Below, in pieces: positions 1-5,791 of a stretch of DNA of 7,941 nt. Both the position numbers and the translations under genes were made by a program. Source of the DNA: MWDT01 sp035506315 (GTDB taxonomy: Bacteria > Verrucomicrobiota > Verrucomicrobiia > Opitutales > Opitutaceae); assembly GCA_035506315.1 (NCBI GenBank), contig DATJPQ010000097.1, positions 1 through 7,941 of the forward strand, given 5' to 3'. Positions within the stretch are counted from its first letter, which is position 1; every line of letters starts with the position of its first letter. The notes beneath the pieces are model-generated. The model searched no databases and had not been told where the DNA came from. It saw only the letters and a program-made list of their open reading frames with translations.

Positions 1-136
1 CCTCGACACCCCGTCGCTGCACGAGGACATCACCCGCCGGCGCAGTGCGCGCATCGTCTACGTCGGCTACATCTACAACTTCGGCAAGCCGACCAAAAAA
101 CCGAAAGAAGACCTGCAGTTCGACAACCAGATGTGA
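1..136 (+). CDS. C-terminal fragment of a probable TonB-dependent / outer-membrane beta-barrel protein
   Basis: The gene enters from the left edge; the first complete codon begins at 2 and the TGA stop is at 134-136, so only the last 44 residues are visible. They include an alternating strand-like segment, RIVYVGYIYNFGK, followed by a short polar, lysine-rich tail ending in FDNQM. A final amphipathic strand of the form (hydrophobic-x)n with aromatic residues, followed by FGK and a charged tail, is typical of outer-membrane beta-barrel proteins of the TonB-receptor type. The call rests on this short tail alone and could be another barrel class. The response regulator start lies 55 nt downstream on the same strand with no obvious terminator between, so read-through into the two-component genes is possible. 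Confidence 0.5.
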   Translation, partial: LDTPSLHEDITRRRSARIVYVGYIYNFGKPTKKPKEDLQFDNQM

Positions 137-191
137 AGCCGCCGGCCGTTTTGCCCTCGAACCCGCTGTGCCAATCCCTAACCTCCCGCCG

Positions 192-866
192 ATGCGCATC
201 CTCGTCGTGGAAGACGACAAAAAAATCGCCTCCTTCATCCGGAAGGGGCTGTCCGAGGTGGGCTTCAATCCGCAAGTCAGCCACGAGGGCAACGAGGCGC
301 TGCATCTGGCGACCAGCGAGCGTTTCGATGCGGTCGTGCTCGATGTGATGCTGCCGGGACGCGACGGGCTGAGCGTGTTGCGACAATTGCGCGAGCAGCG
401 CCACACCGTGCCGGTCATCCTCCTCACGGCGCGCGACGGACTGGCGGAGCGCGTCGAGGGCTTGAATCTCGGCGCCGACGACTATCTGGCCAAACCGTTC
501 TCGATGGACGAGCTGATCGCGCGATTGCGGGCCGTGCGCCGCCGGCTCACCGGCGAGGGGCTCAACCTGCAGCAATACGAAGAGCTCACCCTCAACCTCA
601 ATACGCGCGAAGTCCGGCGCGCCGGCCGGAAGATCGAACTCACCGTGCGCGAATTTTCGCTGCTCGAATTCCTGCTGCGTTCGCCGGGCCGGGTGCTGAC
701 GCGCACCCAGATTTGCGAACAGGTGTGGGGCTATCATTTCGACCCGGGCACCAACGTCGTCGACGTGTGCATCCAGCGCCTGCGCCGAAAAATCGACGAT
801 GACCACCAGGTGAAGCTGATCCAGACCGTGCGCGGCGTCGGCTACACCCTGAAGACCGCTCCATGA
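192..866 (+). CDS. OmpR/PhoB-family response regulator (CusR/CopR-like)
   Basis: This 224-residue DNA-binding response regulator would be phosphorylated by the kinase encoded immediately downstream and then control transcription. The receiver domain (about 1-118) has the acidic pair D8/D9, phospho-acceptor D51 in VVLDVMLPGRDG, T79 in LLTAR and K101 in the AKPF motif. The C-terminal winged helix (about 127-222) has the LTVREFSLLEFLL segment, the recognition-helix region with VDVCIQRLRRKID, and the terminal RGVGY wing. Length is normal for the family. I chose ATG 192 because it starts the first beta strand (MRILVVEDD); earlier in-frame codons run back into the upstream gene and add unlike sequence. 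No clear Shine-Dalgarno sequence is visible. The sequence pattern resembles heavy-metal regulators of the CusR/CopR/IrlR group, but the stimulus is not shown by the sequence. Confidence 0.93.
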   Translation: MRILVVEDDKKIASFIRKGLSEVGFNPQVSHEGNEALHLATSERFDAVVLDVMLPGRDGLSVLRQLREQRHTVPVILLTARDGLAERVEGLNLGADDYLAKPFSMDELIARLRAVRRRLTGEGLNLQQYEELTLNLNTREVRRAGRKIELTVREFSLLEFLLRSPGRVLTRTQICEQVWGYHFDPGTNVVDVCIQRLRRKIDDDHQVKLIQTVRGVGYTLKTAP

Positions 867-2263
867 AGACCTCCTGGCCATTGCGCTGGCGGATTGCGGC
901 ATGGGCGGCCCTCGCCACTGGTGTCGCCCTCGTGACCTTCACAGCCGTCGTCGCCTTCAACCTCTATACCGAGCAGGTCGAGATGATCGACGACCGGCTC
1001 GCCACGGATGCCCTGCTGGTGGCGGCGCGCGACGCGGGCGAACCCGATACCACGCCGCTCGTCGCGCTGGCCGTCAACCCGGCCAAGCGAGGGCACAACC
1101 CGGCGGAGACGGCGCTGTACGGTTTCGCGCTCATGCGCATCAGGGATGGCGTGCTGATTCGGGCGCAACCGGCCTTGTTGGCGGGAACGTGGGCGCACTG
1201 GCCTCCGGGTCGCTGGCCACCGCACCGGCATTTCTTCAACGTCACGATCGAGCACACCCGCCTGCGGGTGGGGGCCTTCCCGCGCGGCGAGATGACCTTG
1301 CTGCTGGCCGCCCCGCTCGAGCCCGCCACGGAAAGCGTGGAGGATCTGCTCGGCGCCGCCCTCATCGCGTTTCCTGCCGTGCTGCTCGTCGTCGCCGGCG
1401 GCAGTTGGTGGATCGCGCGGCGGGCGCTGCAGCCGATTCAGCATATCACCGAGGCCGCGGCCTCGATCACGGCCGACCGGCTCGGAGAGCGGCTGCCCGC
1501 ACCGGAGATCGAGGACGAAATCGGCCGGCACATCCGGGTGCTCAACGGCATGTTCGACCGCCTGCAACGCAGCTTCGAGCAGGCGACACGGTTCACCGCC
1601 GACGCCTCGCACGAACTGCGCACGCCGCTGACGATCATGCGCGGCCAGCTCGAGGACGCACTGCGTTCGGGCACGAATACGACCGAGCAGGAACACCTGC
1701 TGGTGGACTTGCTGGATGAAACATCCGCCCTGCAAAAAACCGCAGAAAATCTCCTGCTACTGACGCGTTTCGACGCCGGAAAGAGCCCGCTGCAGCGGGA
1801 ACCGCTCGACTGGAGCTCACTGGTGGCGGAGGCGGGCGAAGACGCCGAGTTGCTGGCGGCGCCGCGCCACCTCAGGATCGAGACGGAAATCGCCCCCGGC
1901 GTCCGGGTGCTGGGCGACGCAACCATGTTGCGCCGGGTGCTGCTCAACCTCATCGACAACGCGGTGAAATACAACCGGGCGGACGGGTGGGTGCGGTTGA
2001 CGCTCAGCATGGCCAACGGGTTCGCGACCGTGACGGTGGCCAACACCGGCTCCGGCATCCCGCCGGAACGACGTCCGGCACTCTTCGAGCGCTTTTATCG
2101 CCTTGATTTCGATCGCAACCGGGACACGGGCGGCAGCGGCCTCGGATTGAGTTTGTGCCGCGAGATCGTGACCGCCCACGATGGCACGATCACCCTCGGC
2201 CAGACCGCCGCGGATTGGACGGAGTTTGTGGTGCGCCTGCCGGTTTTGGCCGGCAGCGCCTAA
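863..2263 (+). CDS. Membrane sensor histidine kinase (heavy-metal-sensor type, CusS-like)
   Basis: This 466-residue inner-membrane kinase is the partner of the preceding regulator. The ATG overlaps the regulator stop (ATGA at 863-866), so the two are probably translationally coupled. TM1 is about residues 11-33 and TM2 about 163-184, enclosing a periplasmic sensor of about 130 residues. A HAMP-like segment follows (about 185-238). The phospho-acceptor is H250 in ASHELRTPLT; the N box is N362-x-x-D-N-x-x-K (LNLIDNAVKYN), the G1 box NTGSGIP (394-400), the F box FERFYR and the G2 box GGSGLGLS (423-430). G1 has Asn where many kinases have Asp, as is common in the heavy-metal kinase group. The sensor loop contains a Trp/His/Pro-rich stretch (about 109-125, with H112, H121, H123) that could contact a metal, which is inference only. 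All catalytic motifs are intact. Confidence 0.93.
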   Translation: MKTSWPLRWRIAAWAALATGVALVTFTAVVAFNLYTEQVEMIDDRLATDALLVAARDAGEPDTTPLVALAVNPAKRGHNPAETALYGFALMRIRDGVLIRAQPALLAGTWAHWPPGRWPPHRHFFNVTIEHTRLRVGAFPRGEMTLLLAAPLEPATESVEDLLGAALIAFPAVLLVVAGGSWWIARRALQPIQHITEAAASITADRLGERLPAPEIEDEIGRHIRVLNGMFDRLQRSFEQATRFTADASHELRTPLTIMRGQLEDALRSGTNTTEQEHLLVDLLDETSALQKTAENLLLLTRFDAGKSPLQREPLDWSSLVAEAGEDAELLAAPRHLRIETEIAPGVRVLGDATMLRRVLLNLIDNAVKYNRADGWVRLTLSMANGFATVTVANTGSGIPPERRPALFERFYRLDFDRNRDTGGSGLGLSLCREIVTAHDGTITLGQTAADWTEFVVRLPVLAGSA

Positions 2264-2277
2264 GGCGGTTTGGATTG

Positions 2278-2313
2278 GTGGCGGAGCCGCCGCGGTTACG
2301 CGGCGAAGCTCCG
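2278..2313 (+). repeat. GTGG-footed GC hairpin (REP-like, second class)
   Basis: GTGG at 2278-2281 directly abuts a strong hairpin at 2282-2313. Arms CGGAGC (2282-2287) and CGCCGCG (2288-2294) pair with CGCGGCG (2299-2305) and GCTCCG (2308-2313) around a GTTA loop, with one AA bulge. It begins 14 bp after the kinase stop codon and ends just before the REPIN. There is no T tract, so a rho-independent terminator is less likely than a repeat, though it may protect the mRNA 3' end. Confidence 0.6.
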
Positions 2314-2314
2314 G

Positions 2315-2389
2315 GTAGGGCGGACTATCCTTAGTCCGCCGTCGGGTTCGACCAAGGGGAATCGGCGCGTTAGGGATAACGCGCCCTAC
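2315..2389. repeat. REPIN 1: two inverted 26-nt REP units with GTAG feet
   Basis: The left unit is GTAG (2315-2318) plus a perfect 9-bp stem, GGCGGACTA/TAGTCCGCC, with loop TCCT (2319-2340). The right unit is inverted: stem GGCGCGTTA/TAACGCGCC with loop GGGA (2364-2385), then CTAC (2386-2389), the complement of GTAG. The outer symmetry extends to GGGTAG (2313-2318) and CTACCC (2386-2391), and the 23-nt spacer contains a small GTCG/CGAC hairpin. Read in the same orientation, the two units agree at most positions and their differences are paired, so both stems remain perfect. A GTAG or GTGG tetranucleotide at the hairpin foot is the recognised signature of REP sequences mobilised by RAYT (TnpA-REP) transposases. 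The site, between convergent genes, is typical for REPs. Confidence 0.85.
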
Positions 2390-2412
2390 CCCATCGCATC
2401 GATCCGACAGAG

Positions 2413-2438
2413 GGCGTACGATCGTCCGCCTCCGGCGG
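2413..2438. terminator. Possible bidirectional stem-loop between convergent genes
   Basis: Two overlapping small inverted repeats lie just downstream of the minus-strand gene: a near-palindrome GGCGTACGATCGTCCGCC (2413-2430, one mismatched pair) and CCGCC/GGCGG around TCC (2426-2438). There is no U tract on either strand, so a terminator role is a weak inference. Confidence 0.25.
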
Positions 2439-2464
2439 GCAAGCCTGCAGCGGTGCCCAGGAAA

Positions 2465-4252
2465 CTACCCGGTCGCGGCTGATTTCTTCCGGCCACGACC
2501 ACTCCGGTCGGACTTCTTCGCGGCGGTGTCGCTGTCCTTCGCGGCCTCGGCCGCATCGGTTTTCTTGCCGGCAAACTTCGACGCCTTGGCGTTGAGCCAT
2601 AATTCGCCCTTGGCGTTTTTGTTGAACCAGAAGATTTCGCCGGCGTACTCGGCAAAGATCGGCTTCTCGCGCGCTTTCTCCGGCACCTTGAGGCCGGCGC
2701 CCACCATTGCGGCGATGAACTCTTCTTCGCCCTTGCCGAGCGCCTGCGCCAGAAAACCGGTCGAGCCGGCATACGAGCCGGTCCTGGTCGGCTTCATCAA
2801 CAACCGGACCGCCGCCAGCGGCGCAGCCTCCGCAGTTTCGAGTTTCGGGTTTGGAATTTCGGGTGGTGGAGCCGGAATTTCGGTCTTTGGGCCCCCGTCT
2901 TCCGTTGGTGGTTTTCCGACTTCTGACGTCTGACTTCTGGTCTCTGCCGTCTGTCCGGAACTCTCCGCTTTCCGCTCTTCGCCTTCCGCTTTTTTCCCTT
3001 CCGAGATGTTGATCCAGACGCCGCCACGTCCGTCCTTGTTGAGCCAGTAGGCAAGGCCGCCGATTTCGACCGGCGCAGGTTTTTCGCCGCCCGCGGCGGG
3101 CAAATGCAATCCGAGCGCGGCGAGCGCCGCGCTGAGGTCGGCCTCGCTGTGCCGGACGGCACGCGCCAGATAGCCGATGGAGCCCGACCAGCCGCCGCGA
3201 CTGCGGCGCATGAGCGGGCGCAACTTGTCGAGCAGTTCGGTTCCGGCTGGCAGTGGCGCCGGCGCAGCCTTGGCGGCCGCTTCCGGTCCCACCCCAGCCT
3301 GATCCGTTGCATGCCCGCCTTTCGATTCGCGGTCCTGGGAACGCTGGCCGCGGCCGTCGCCTTTTTGCCGTCGTTCGTCGCGACGCCGGTTCCGGTCGTC
3401 GGTTCGCGGCGCCGGAGCCTCTGCCCTCGGTTCGCCGGAAGTGGCGTCGGCGGCGTCACTCTCCGCTTTCCGCTCCCCGGTTTCCGCTTTCTCACCCGCA
3501 ACCTCGGGCGCGAGCGGCGTGGCCTTCGCGACCTTGAAAACCGGACGCGGTTTCTCGCGCATGTTGATCCAAATCTCGCCGCGGCGGTTGACGTTGAGCC
3601 AGTAGATGTCGCCATCGTACTCGAGGTGGACGGGTTTCTCGTCCTCGTCCTCGGGGACGGGGAACCCGCACTCCTGGAGCGCGGTCATGAGGTCGCCTTC
3701 CAGCATGTCGAATTTCTTGACGAGATAATCGACGCTGACCGAGTGGCCGGGACCGCGCTGGTTGCGGCGCATGTGCGGTCGGATCGCCTCGAAGAAACTC
3801 GGCAGCTGGTCTTCCGCGGGCCAATCGTTGATCTCTTCCGCGGCGGTGTCGTCCAGCGCGTCGGGGTCGAGGTCGTGCTCGGTGTCACGCAGCGGGCGGA
3901 AGGCCTCGTCGCGGACGGGTTCGCCCGTATCCGCGGCCGGCGTGCCAGGCTCCGTCGCACCGGCGGCGCCGGCCGTGCCGGTCGTGGCCGCCTGGAATTT
4001 TGCCGCGAACTCCGCCCGCAGTTTGTCGGCCTCGGCCTTGGCCGCCGCGGTCGCAGCTGCCTCCAAGGTCCAGTCGCGTTGCGTGGGACGCCGCGCCAGC
4101 CCGTGAAAGGCCAGCGGATTGTCGGGTTGCGCGCGAAATTCGATGATCTCCCACTCGTCCGTGCCGAGCTGGTTGAGATACGATTCCAGCAGGGCCGGAG
4201 TGGCGAATCCACCCTTGCCGCTGGTGATGACTTTATATTCCCAAAGTGCCAT
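2465..4252 (-). CDS. Hypothetical protein: WEYKV (DUF4177-like) N-terminus plus three tandem winged-helix-like repeats
   Basis: This is a 595-residue soluble protein of unknown function. ATG at 4252 is preferred over an ATG 33 nt upstream because GGAG (4263-4260) sits 7 nt before it and the protein then starts MALWEYKVIT. Residues 1-60 resemble DUF4177 (WEYKV, LNQLG, WEIIEF). A diverged domain then occurs three times: about 152-236, 340-420 and 480-557. Each copy has a helix like LRPLMRR, a YLA/FLA helix, a helix before G(L/F)xVP, an EKP segment and a two-strand end, Y/F-W-L/F-N-x-N-x-x-G-E/G-x-W-I/L-N. The order helix-helix-helix-beta-hairpin suggests a winged-helix-like fold (inference). 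Linkers are low-complexity: acidic at about 95-150, Arg/Lys-rich at about 282-312, Pro/Glu-rich at about 420-476, and the C-terminal tail is basic. Basic linkers plus repeated small domains would fit nucleic-acid binding, but nothing proves it. No signal peptide or membrane segment is seen. Confidence 0.85.
   Translation of the reverse strand: MALWEYKVITSGKGGFATPALLESYLNQLGTDEWEIIEFRAQPDNPLAFHGLARRPTQRDWTLEAAATAAAKAEADKLRAEFAAKFQAATTGTAGAAGATEPGTPAADTGEPVRDEAFRPLRDTEHDLDPDALDDTAAEEINDWPAEDQLPSFFEAIRPHMRRNQRGPGHSVSVDYLVKKFDMLEGDLMTALQECGFPVPEDEDEKPVHLEYDGDIYWLNVNRRGEIWINMREKPRPVFKVAKATPLAPEVAGEKAETGERKAESDAADATSGEPRAEAPAPRTDDRNRRRDERRQKGDGRGQRSQDRESKGGHATDQAGVGPEAAAKAAPAPLPAGTELLDKLRPLMRRSRGGWSGSIGYLARAVRHSEADLSAALAALGLHLPAAGGEKPAPVEIGGLAYWLNKDGRGGVWINISEGKKAEGEERKAESSGQTAETRSQTSEVGKPPTEDGGPKTEIPAPPPEIPNPKLETAEAAPLAAVRLLMKPTRTGSYAGSTGFLAQALGKGEEEFIAAMVGAGLKVPEKAREKPIFAEYAGEIFWFNKNAKGELWLNAKASKFAGKKTDAAEAAKDSDTAAKKSDRSGRGRKKSAATG
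2835..2990. repeat. Degenerate 7-bp tandem repeats within linker 3 of the minus-strand gene
   Basis: Plus-strand units of exactly 7 bp run in register at 2835-2862 (GTTTCGA, GTTTCGG and two variants) and at 2914-2990 (eleven consecutive units such as TTCTGAC, GTCTGAC, CTCCGCT, TTCCGCT). They encode residues about 421-474 of the hypothetical protein, the Pro/Glu/Thr-rich linker between domain copies 2 and 3. A 7-bp unit is out of step with codons, so the peptide repeats loosely every 7 residues. The periodicity is at the DNA level and matches intergenic repeats at 4555-4595. Confidence 0.75.
3461..3488. repeat. Degenerate 7-bp tandem repeats within linker 2 of the minus-strand gene
   Basis: Four 7-bp units in register: CTCCGCT, TTCCGCT, CCCCGGT, TTCCGCT. 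The tract CTCTCCGCTTTCCGCTC also occurs exactly at 2961-2977 in the other linker. On the coding strand both places read ERKAES in the protein (residues 260-265 and 426-431), so the two linkers share a repeat of common origin. Confidence 0.7.
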
Positions 4253-4257
4253 AAGAA

Positions 4258-4275
4258 CGCTCCGATTCAGGAGCG
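4258..4275 (-). promoter_or_regulatory. Ribosome-binding site of the hypothetical gene, inside a small hairpin
   Basis: On the minus strand, GGAG (4263-4260) lies 7 nt before the ATG at 4252 and decides that start. The same bases form the 3' arm of a 6-bp stem, CGCTCC/GGAGCG, with a 6-nt loop (4258-4263 with 4270-4275), so the site could be partly occluded in the mRNA. Stem stability and any regulation are untested. Confidence 0.5.
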
Positions 4276-4280
4276 GCCAA

Positions 4281-4365
4281 GGCATCCCAAATGCCGCGAC
4301 CGTTGCCGAGACAAATCGCGCCGAGATTCACCACGGGCGATCCAGGCGCGGTGGAACCGCAACGG
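4281..4365. other. Structured leader region: nested inverted repeats
   Basis: GGCAT/ATGCC (4281-4285 with 4291-4295) forms one small hairpin. A larger nested structure follows: CCGTTGC (4300-4306) pairs with GCAACGG (4359-4365), and inside it CGCGCC (4317-4322) pairs with GGCGCG (4345-4350). It lies in the likely 5' leader of the minus-strand gene, 48 nt or more before its ATG. No known riboswitch class is recognised. Confidence 0.4.
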
Positions 4366-4385
4366 AAGGAAAGCGGACGAATTTC

Positions 4386-4492
4386 AACCACTAATGAACG
4401 CTAATCGGCCCTAATTTTCGGATTGGAAATTTCCTGAATTCGAACCGGCCAAGTCTGGTCGAATCAGCGAAGATCAGCGTCAATCAGCGGTT
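4386..4492. repeat. 10-bp-periodic imperfect inverted repeat
   Basis: The left arm contains CTAAT three times at exact 10-bp spacing (4391, 4401, 4411). The right arm contains ATCAGCG three times at exact 10-bp spacing (4463, 4473, 4483). The arms are related inverted copies: 4388-4406 against 4472-4490 gives 14 Watson-Crick pairs of 19, and four of the five mismatches are A-C, which become G-U pairs in a minus-strand transcript. The centre contains the palindrome GGAAATTTCC (4425-4434). It looks like a dispersed intergenic repeat. Confidence 0.65.
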
Positions 4493-4554
4493 TCCAGACG
4501 ATCGCGCGAATCCGATCATGTGGTCGCAACGCTTACGGCGTGGTGGATTGGGTT

Positions 4555-4595
4555 CCTAAACCCGAAACACGAAACCCGGAACGCGGAACTTGAAC
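4555..4595. repeat. Intergenic 7-bp tandem repeat (NCNRAAC units)
   Basis: Five units in perfect 7-bp register, CCTAAAC, CCGAAAC, ACGAAAC, CCGGAAC and GCGGAAC, are followed by a shortened TTGAAC. The unit CCGAAAC is the reverse complement of GTTTCGG found in the coding-gene tract at 2842-2848. The repeat ends 72 bp before the rsuA start. Confidence 0.7.
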
Positions 4596-4667
4596 GAGAT
4601 TCTCCCCCGCGAAGACCACGCGAATCCTTTTGCGCCTGGGCTGCTTATTGTCCGATGTCTCCCCACG

Positions 4668-5375
4668 ATGCGCCGTCTCGATCAATGGCTGGCCAACCTC
4701 GGCTACTGCTCCCGTCGCGAAGCCCGCGCCTGGGTGGAAGCCGGCCGCATAACGGTGCGCGGTGAAGTCGCCACCGATTATGGCGCCAAGGCCGATGCGG
4801 CCGAAGTGCGGGTGGACTGCGAGCCGCTCGACCACCCCGAGGGCTTGTTGTTGCTGCTGCACAAGCCGGTCGGCCTGGTGTGCTCGCACGACGAGCACGA
4901 GGGCCCGGGCATCTATGGTTTGCTGCCAACGCGCTGGTCGCGCCGCAATCCGCCGGTGACCAGCGTCGGACGGCTCGACAAGGACACGAGCGGGCTGTTG
5001 CTCCTCACGGATCAGCCGGCGCTCGTGCACCGGCTCACCTCGCCCAAGCACAAGGTGCCGAAAGTTTATGTCGCCACGCTCACAAGTGAAATGTCCACCG
5101 GTCGCGCTGACGAATTGATTGCGCTGTTCGCCGGCGGTACGCTCATGCTCGCCGGCGAGAGCGAACCCTGCGCCCCGGCCATCCTGCGGCTGCGCGATTC
5201 ACGCCTGGCCGAACTCACCTTGACCGAGGGGCGCTACCATCAGGTGCGACGCATGTTCGCGAGCCAGGGTTTCGAAGTCGTAACGCTGCATCGCGAACAA
5301 TTCGGCGATTTCACGCTTGGCACACTGCCGCCCGGACAATGGCGCGAGCTGCCATTGGATGCTTTCGACCGCTAA
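4668..5375 (+). CDS. rsuA: 16S rRNA pseudouridine synthase (RsuA family)
   Basis: This 235-residue enzyme isomerises uridine to pseudouridine; RsuA of E. coli acts at U516 of 16S rRNA during small-subunit assembly. An S4 RNA-binding domain occupies about 1-48 (MRRLDQWLANLGYCSRREAR...GRITV). The catalytic domain has motif II GRLDKDTSGLLLLT (101-114) with catalytic D104. The pattern HRLTSPKHKVPKVYVATL and the late LTEGRYHQVRRMFASQG...LHRE follow RsuA closely, more than RluB/E/F. Length matches the family. I chose ATG 4668 because it begins the S4 domain; an in-frame ATG at 4590 would add 26 residues unlike the family. No clear Shine-Dalgarno sequence is visible. It is the first gene of a likely rsuA-yhbY-lepB unit, with 67 nt to the next gene. 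Exact target specificity is inferred from family resemblance. Confidence 0.88.
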   Translation: MRRLDQWLANLGYCSRREARAWVEAGRITVRGEVATDYGAKADAAEVRVDCEPLDHPEGLLLLLHKPVGLVCSHDEHEGPGIYGLLPTRWSRRNPPVTSVGRLDKDTSGLLLLTDQPALVHRLTSPKHKVPKVYVATLTSEMSTGRADELIALFAGGTLMLAGESEPCAPAILRLRDSRLAELTLTEGRYHQVRRMFASQGFEVVTLHREQFGDFTLGTLPPGQWRELPLDAFDR

Positions 5376-5442
5376 CGCCATCGATTTACGAGAAGAATTC
5401 GGCTCCCCTCCCCTGCGCGCCTCGGCGTACTCTGCGGATGGC

Positions 5443-5748
5443 ATGTTTCTTACTACCCTCACCGGAAGCCAAAAAACCCGCTTGCGCGGGCTCGGGCAAA
5501 ATCTCGCCTCCTCGCTCAAGATCGGCCAGGCTGGCGTCACGCCATCCGTGGTGACCGAGCTCGACCGCCTGTTGGCCGCGCATGAGCTGGTGAAAGTGCG
5601 TTTCCTTGGCGCCGATCGTGACCTGCGTGCCATGCTTGCCGCCGAACTCGCCGCGCAGACTCAAAGCTGCCATGCCGGCTCAGTGGGTGCGACGGCCCTG
5701 TTTTACCGGCCCCACCCCGCACCGGAGAAGCGACGCATCGTTTTGTAG
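5443..5748 (+). CDS. yhbY: YhbY-like CRS1-YhbY (CRM) domain RNA-binding protein
   Basis: This 101-residue single-domain protein belongs to the CRM family, which is linked to pre-50S ribosomal particles in bacteria. It starts LTGSQKTRLRGLGQNL and has the GxxG RNA-contact loop as GQAG (28-31), followed by VTPSVVTELDRLLAAHELVKVRF and the closing strand ALFYRPHP (87-94). All of these match the E. coli YhbY pattern, and the length is close to its 97 residues. ATG 5443 gives the expected N-terminus; other in-frame ATGs lie inside rsuA. The C-terminal strand ends in a short basic tail. The gene sits 67 nt after rsuA and 43 nt before lepB on the same strand, consistent with an RNA-maturation operon. 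Confidence 0.9.
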   Translation: MFLTTLTGSQKTRLRGLGQNLASSLKIGQAGVTPSVVTELDRLLAAHELVKVRFLGADRDLRAMLAAELAAQTQSCHAGSVGATALFYRPHPAPEKRRIVL

Positions 5749-5791
5749 CAACAAAGACCCGGGCGGCGGGTCGTACCGGAGCAACGTTCCC

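Noticed and set aside
45..191. Earlier start for the response regulator
   Set aside because: The added residues overlap the upstream gene and are unlike any receiver domain; MRILVVEDD is the normal N-terminus.
842..1735. Long minus-strand open frame across the histidine kinase
   Set aside because: It overlaps intact kinase motifs on the other strand and shows no domain of its own.
2264..2464. Insertion sequence or transposase remnant between the convergent genes
   Set aside because: Only hairpin repeats are present; no transposase-like frame or target-site duplication could be seen.
3104..4414. Long open frame on the plus strand opposite the hypothetical gene
   Set aside because: It is the complement of a gene with clear domain repeats and a Shine-Dalgarno sequence; its own translation is Arg-rich with no recognisable domain, as expected of a GC-rich shadow frame.
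4386..4492. CRISPR array
   Set aside because: Repeat units are about 10 bp with no spacers of regular 30-nt size and no cas genes nearby.
4590..4667. Earlier ATG for rsuA
   Set aside because: It would add 26 residues with no family resemblance, partly from the 7-bp repeat border; the S4 domain begins at ATG 4668.
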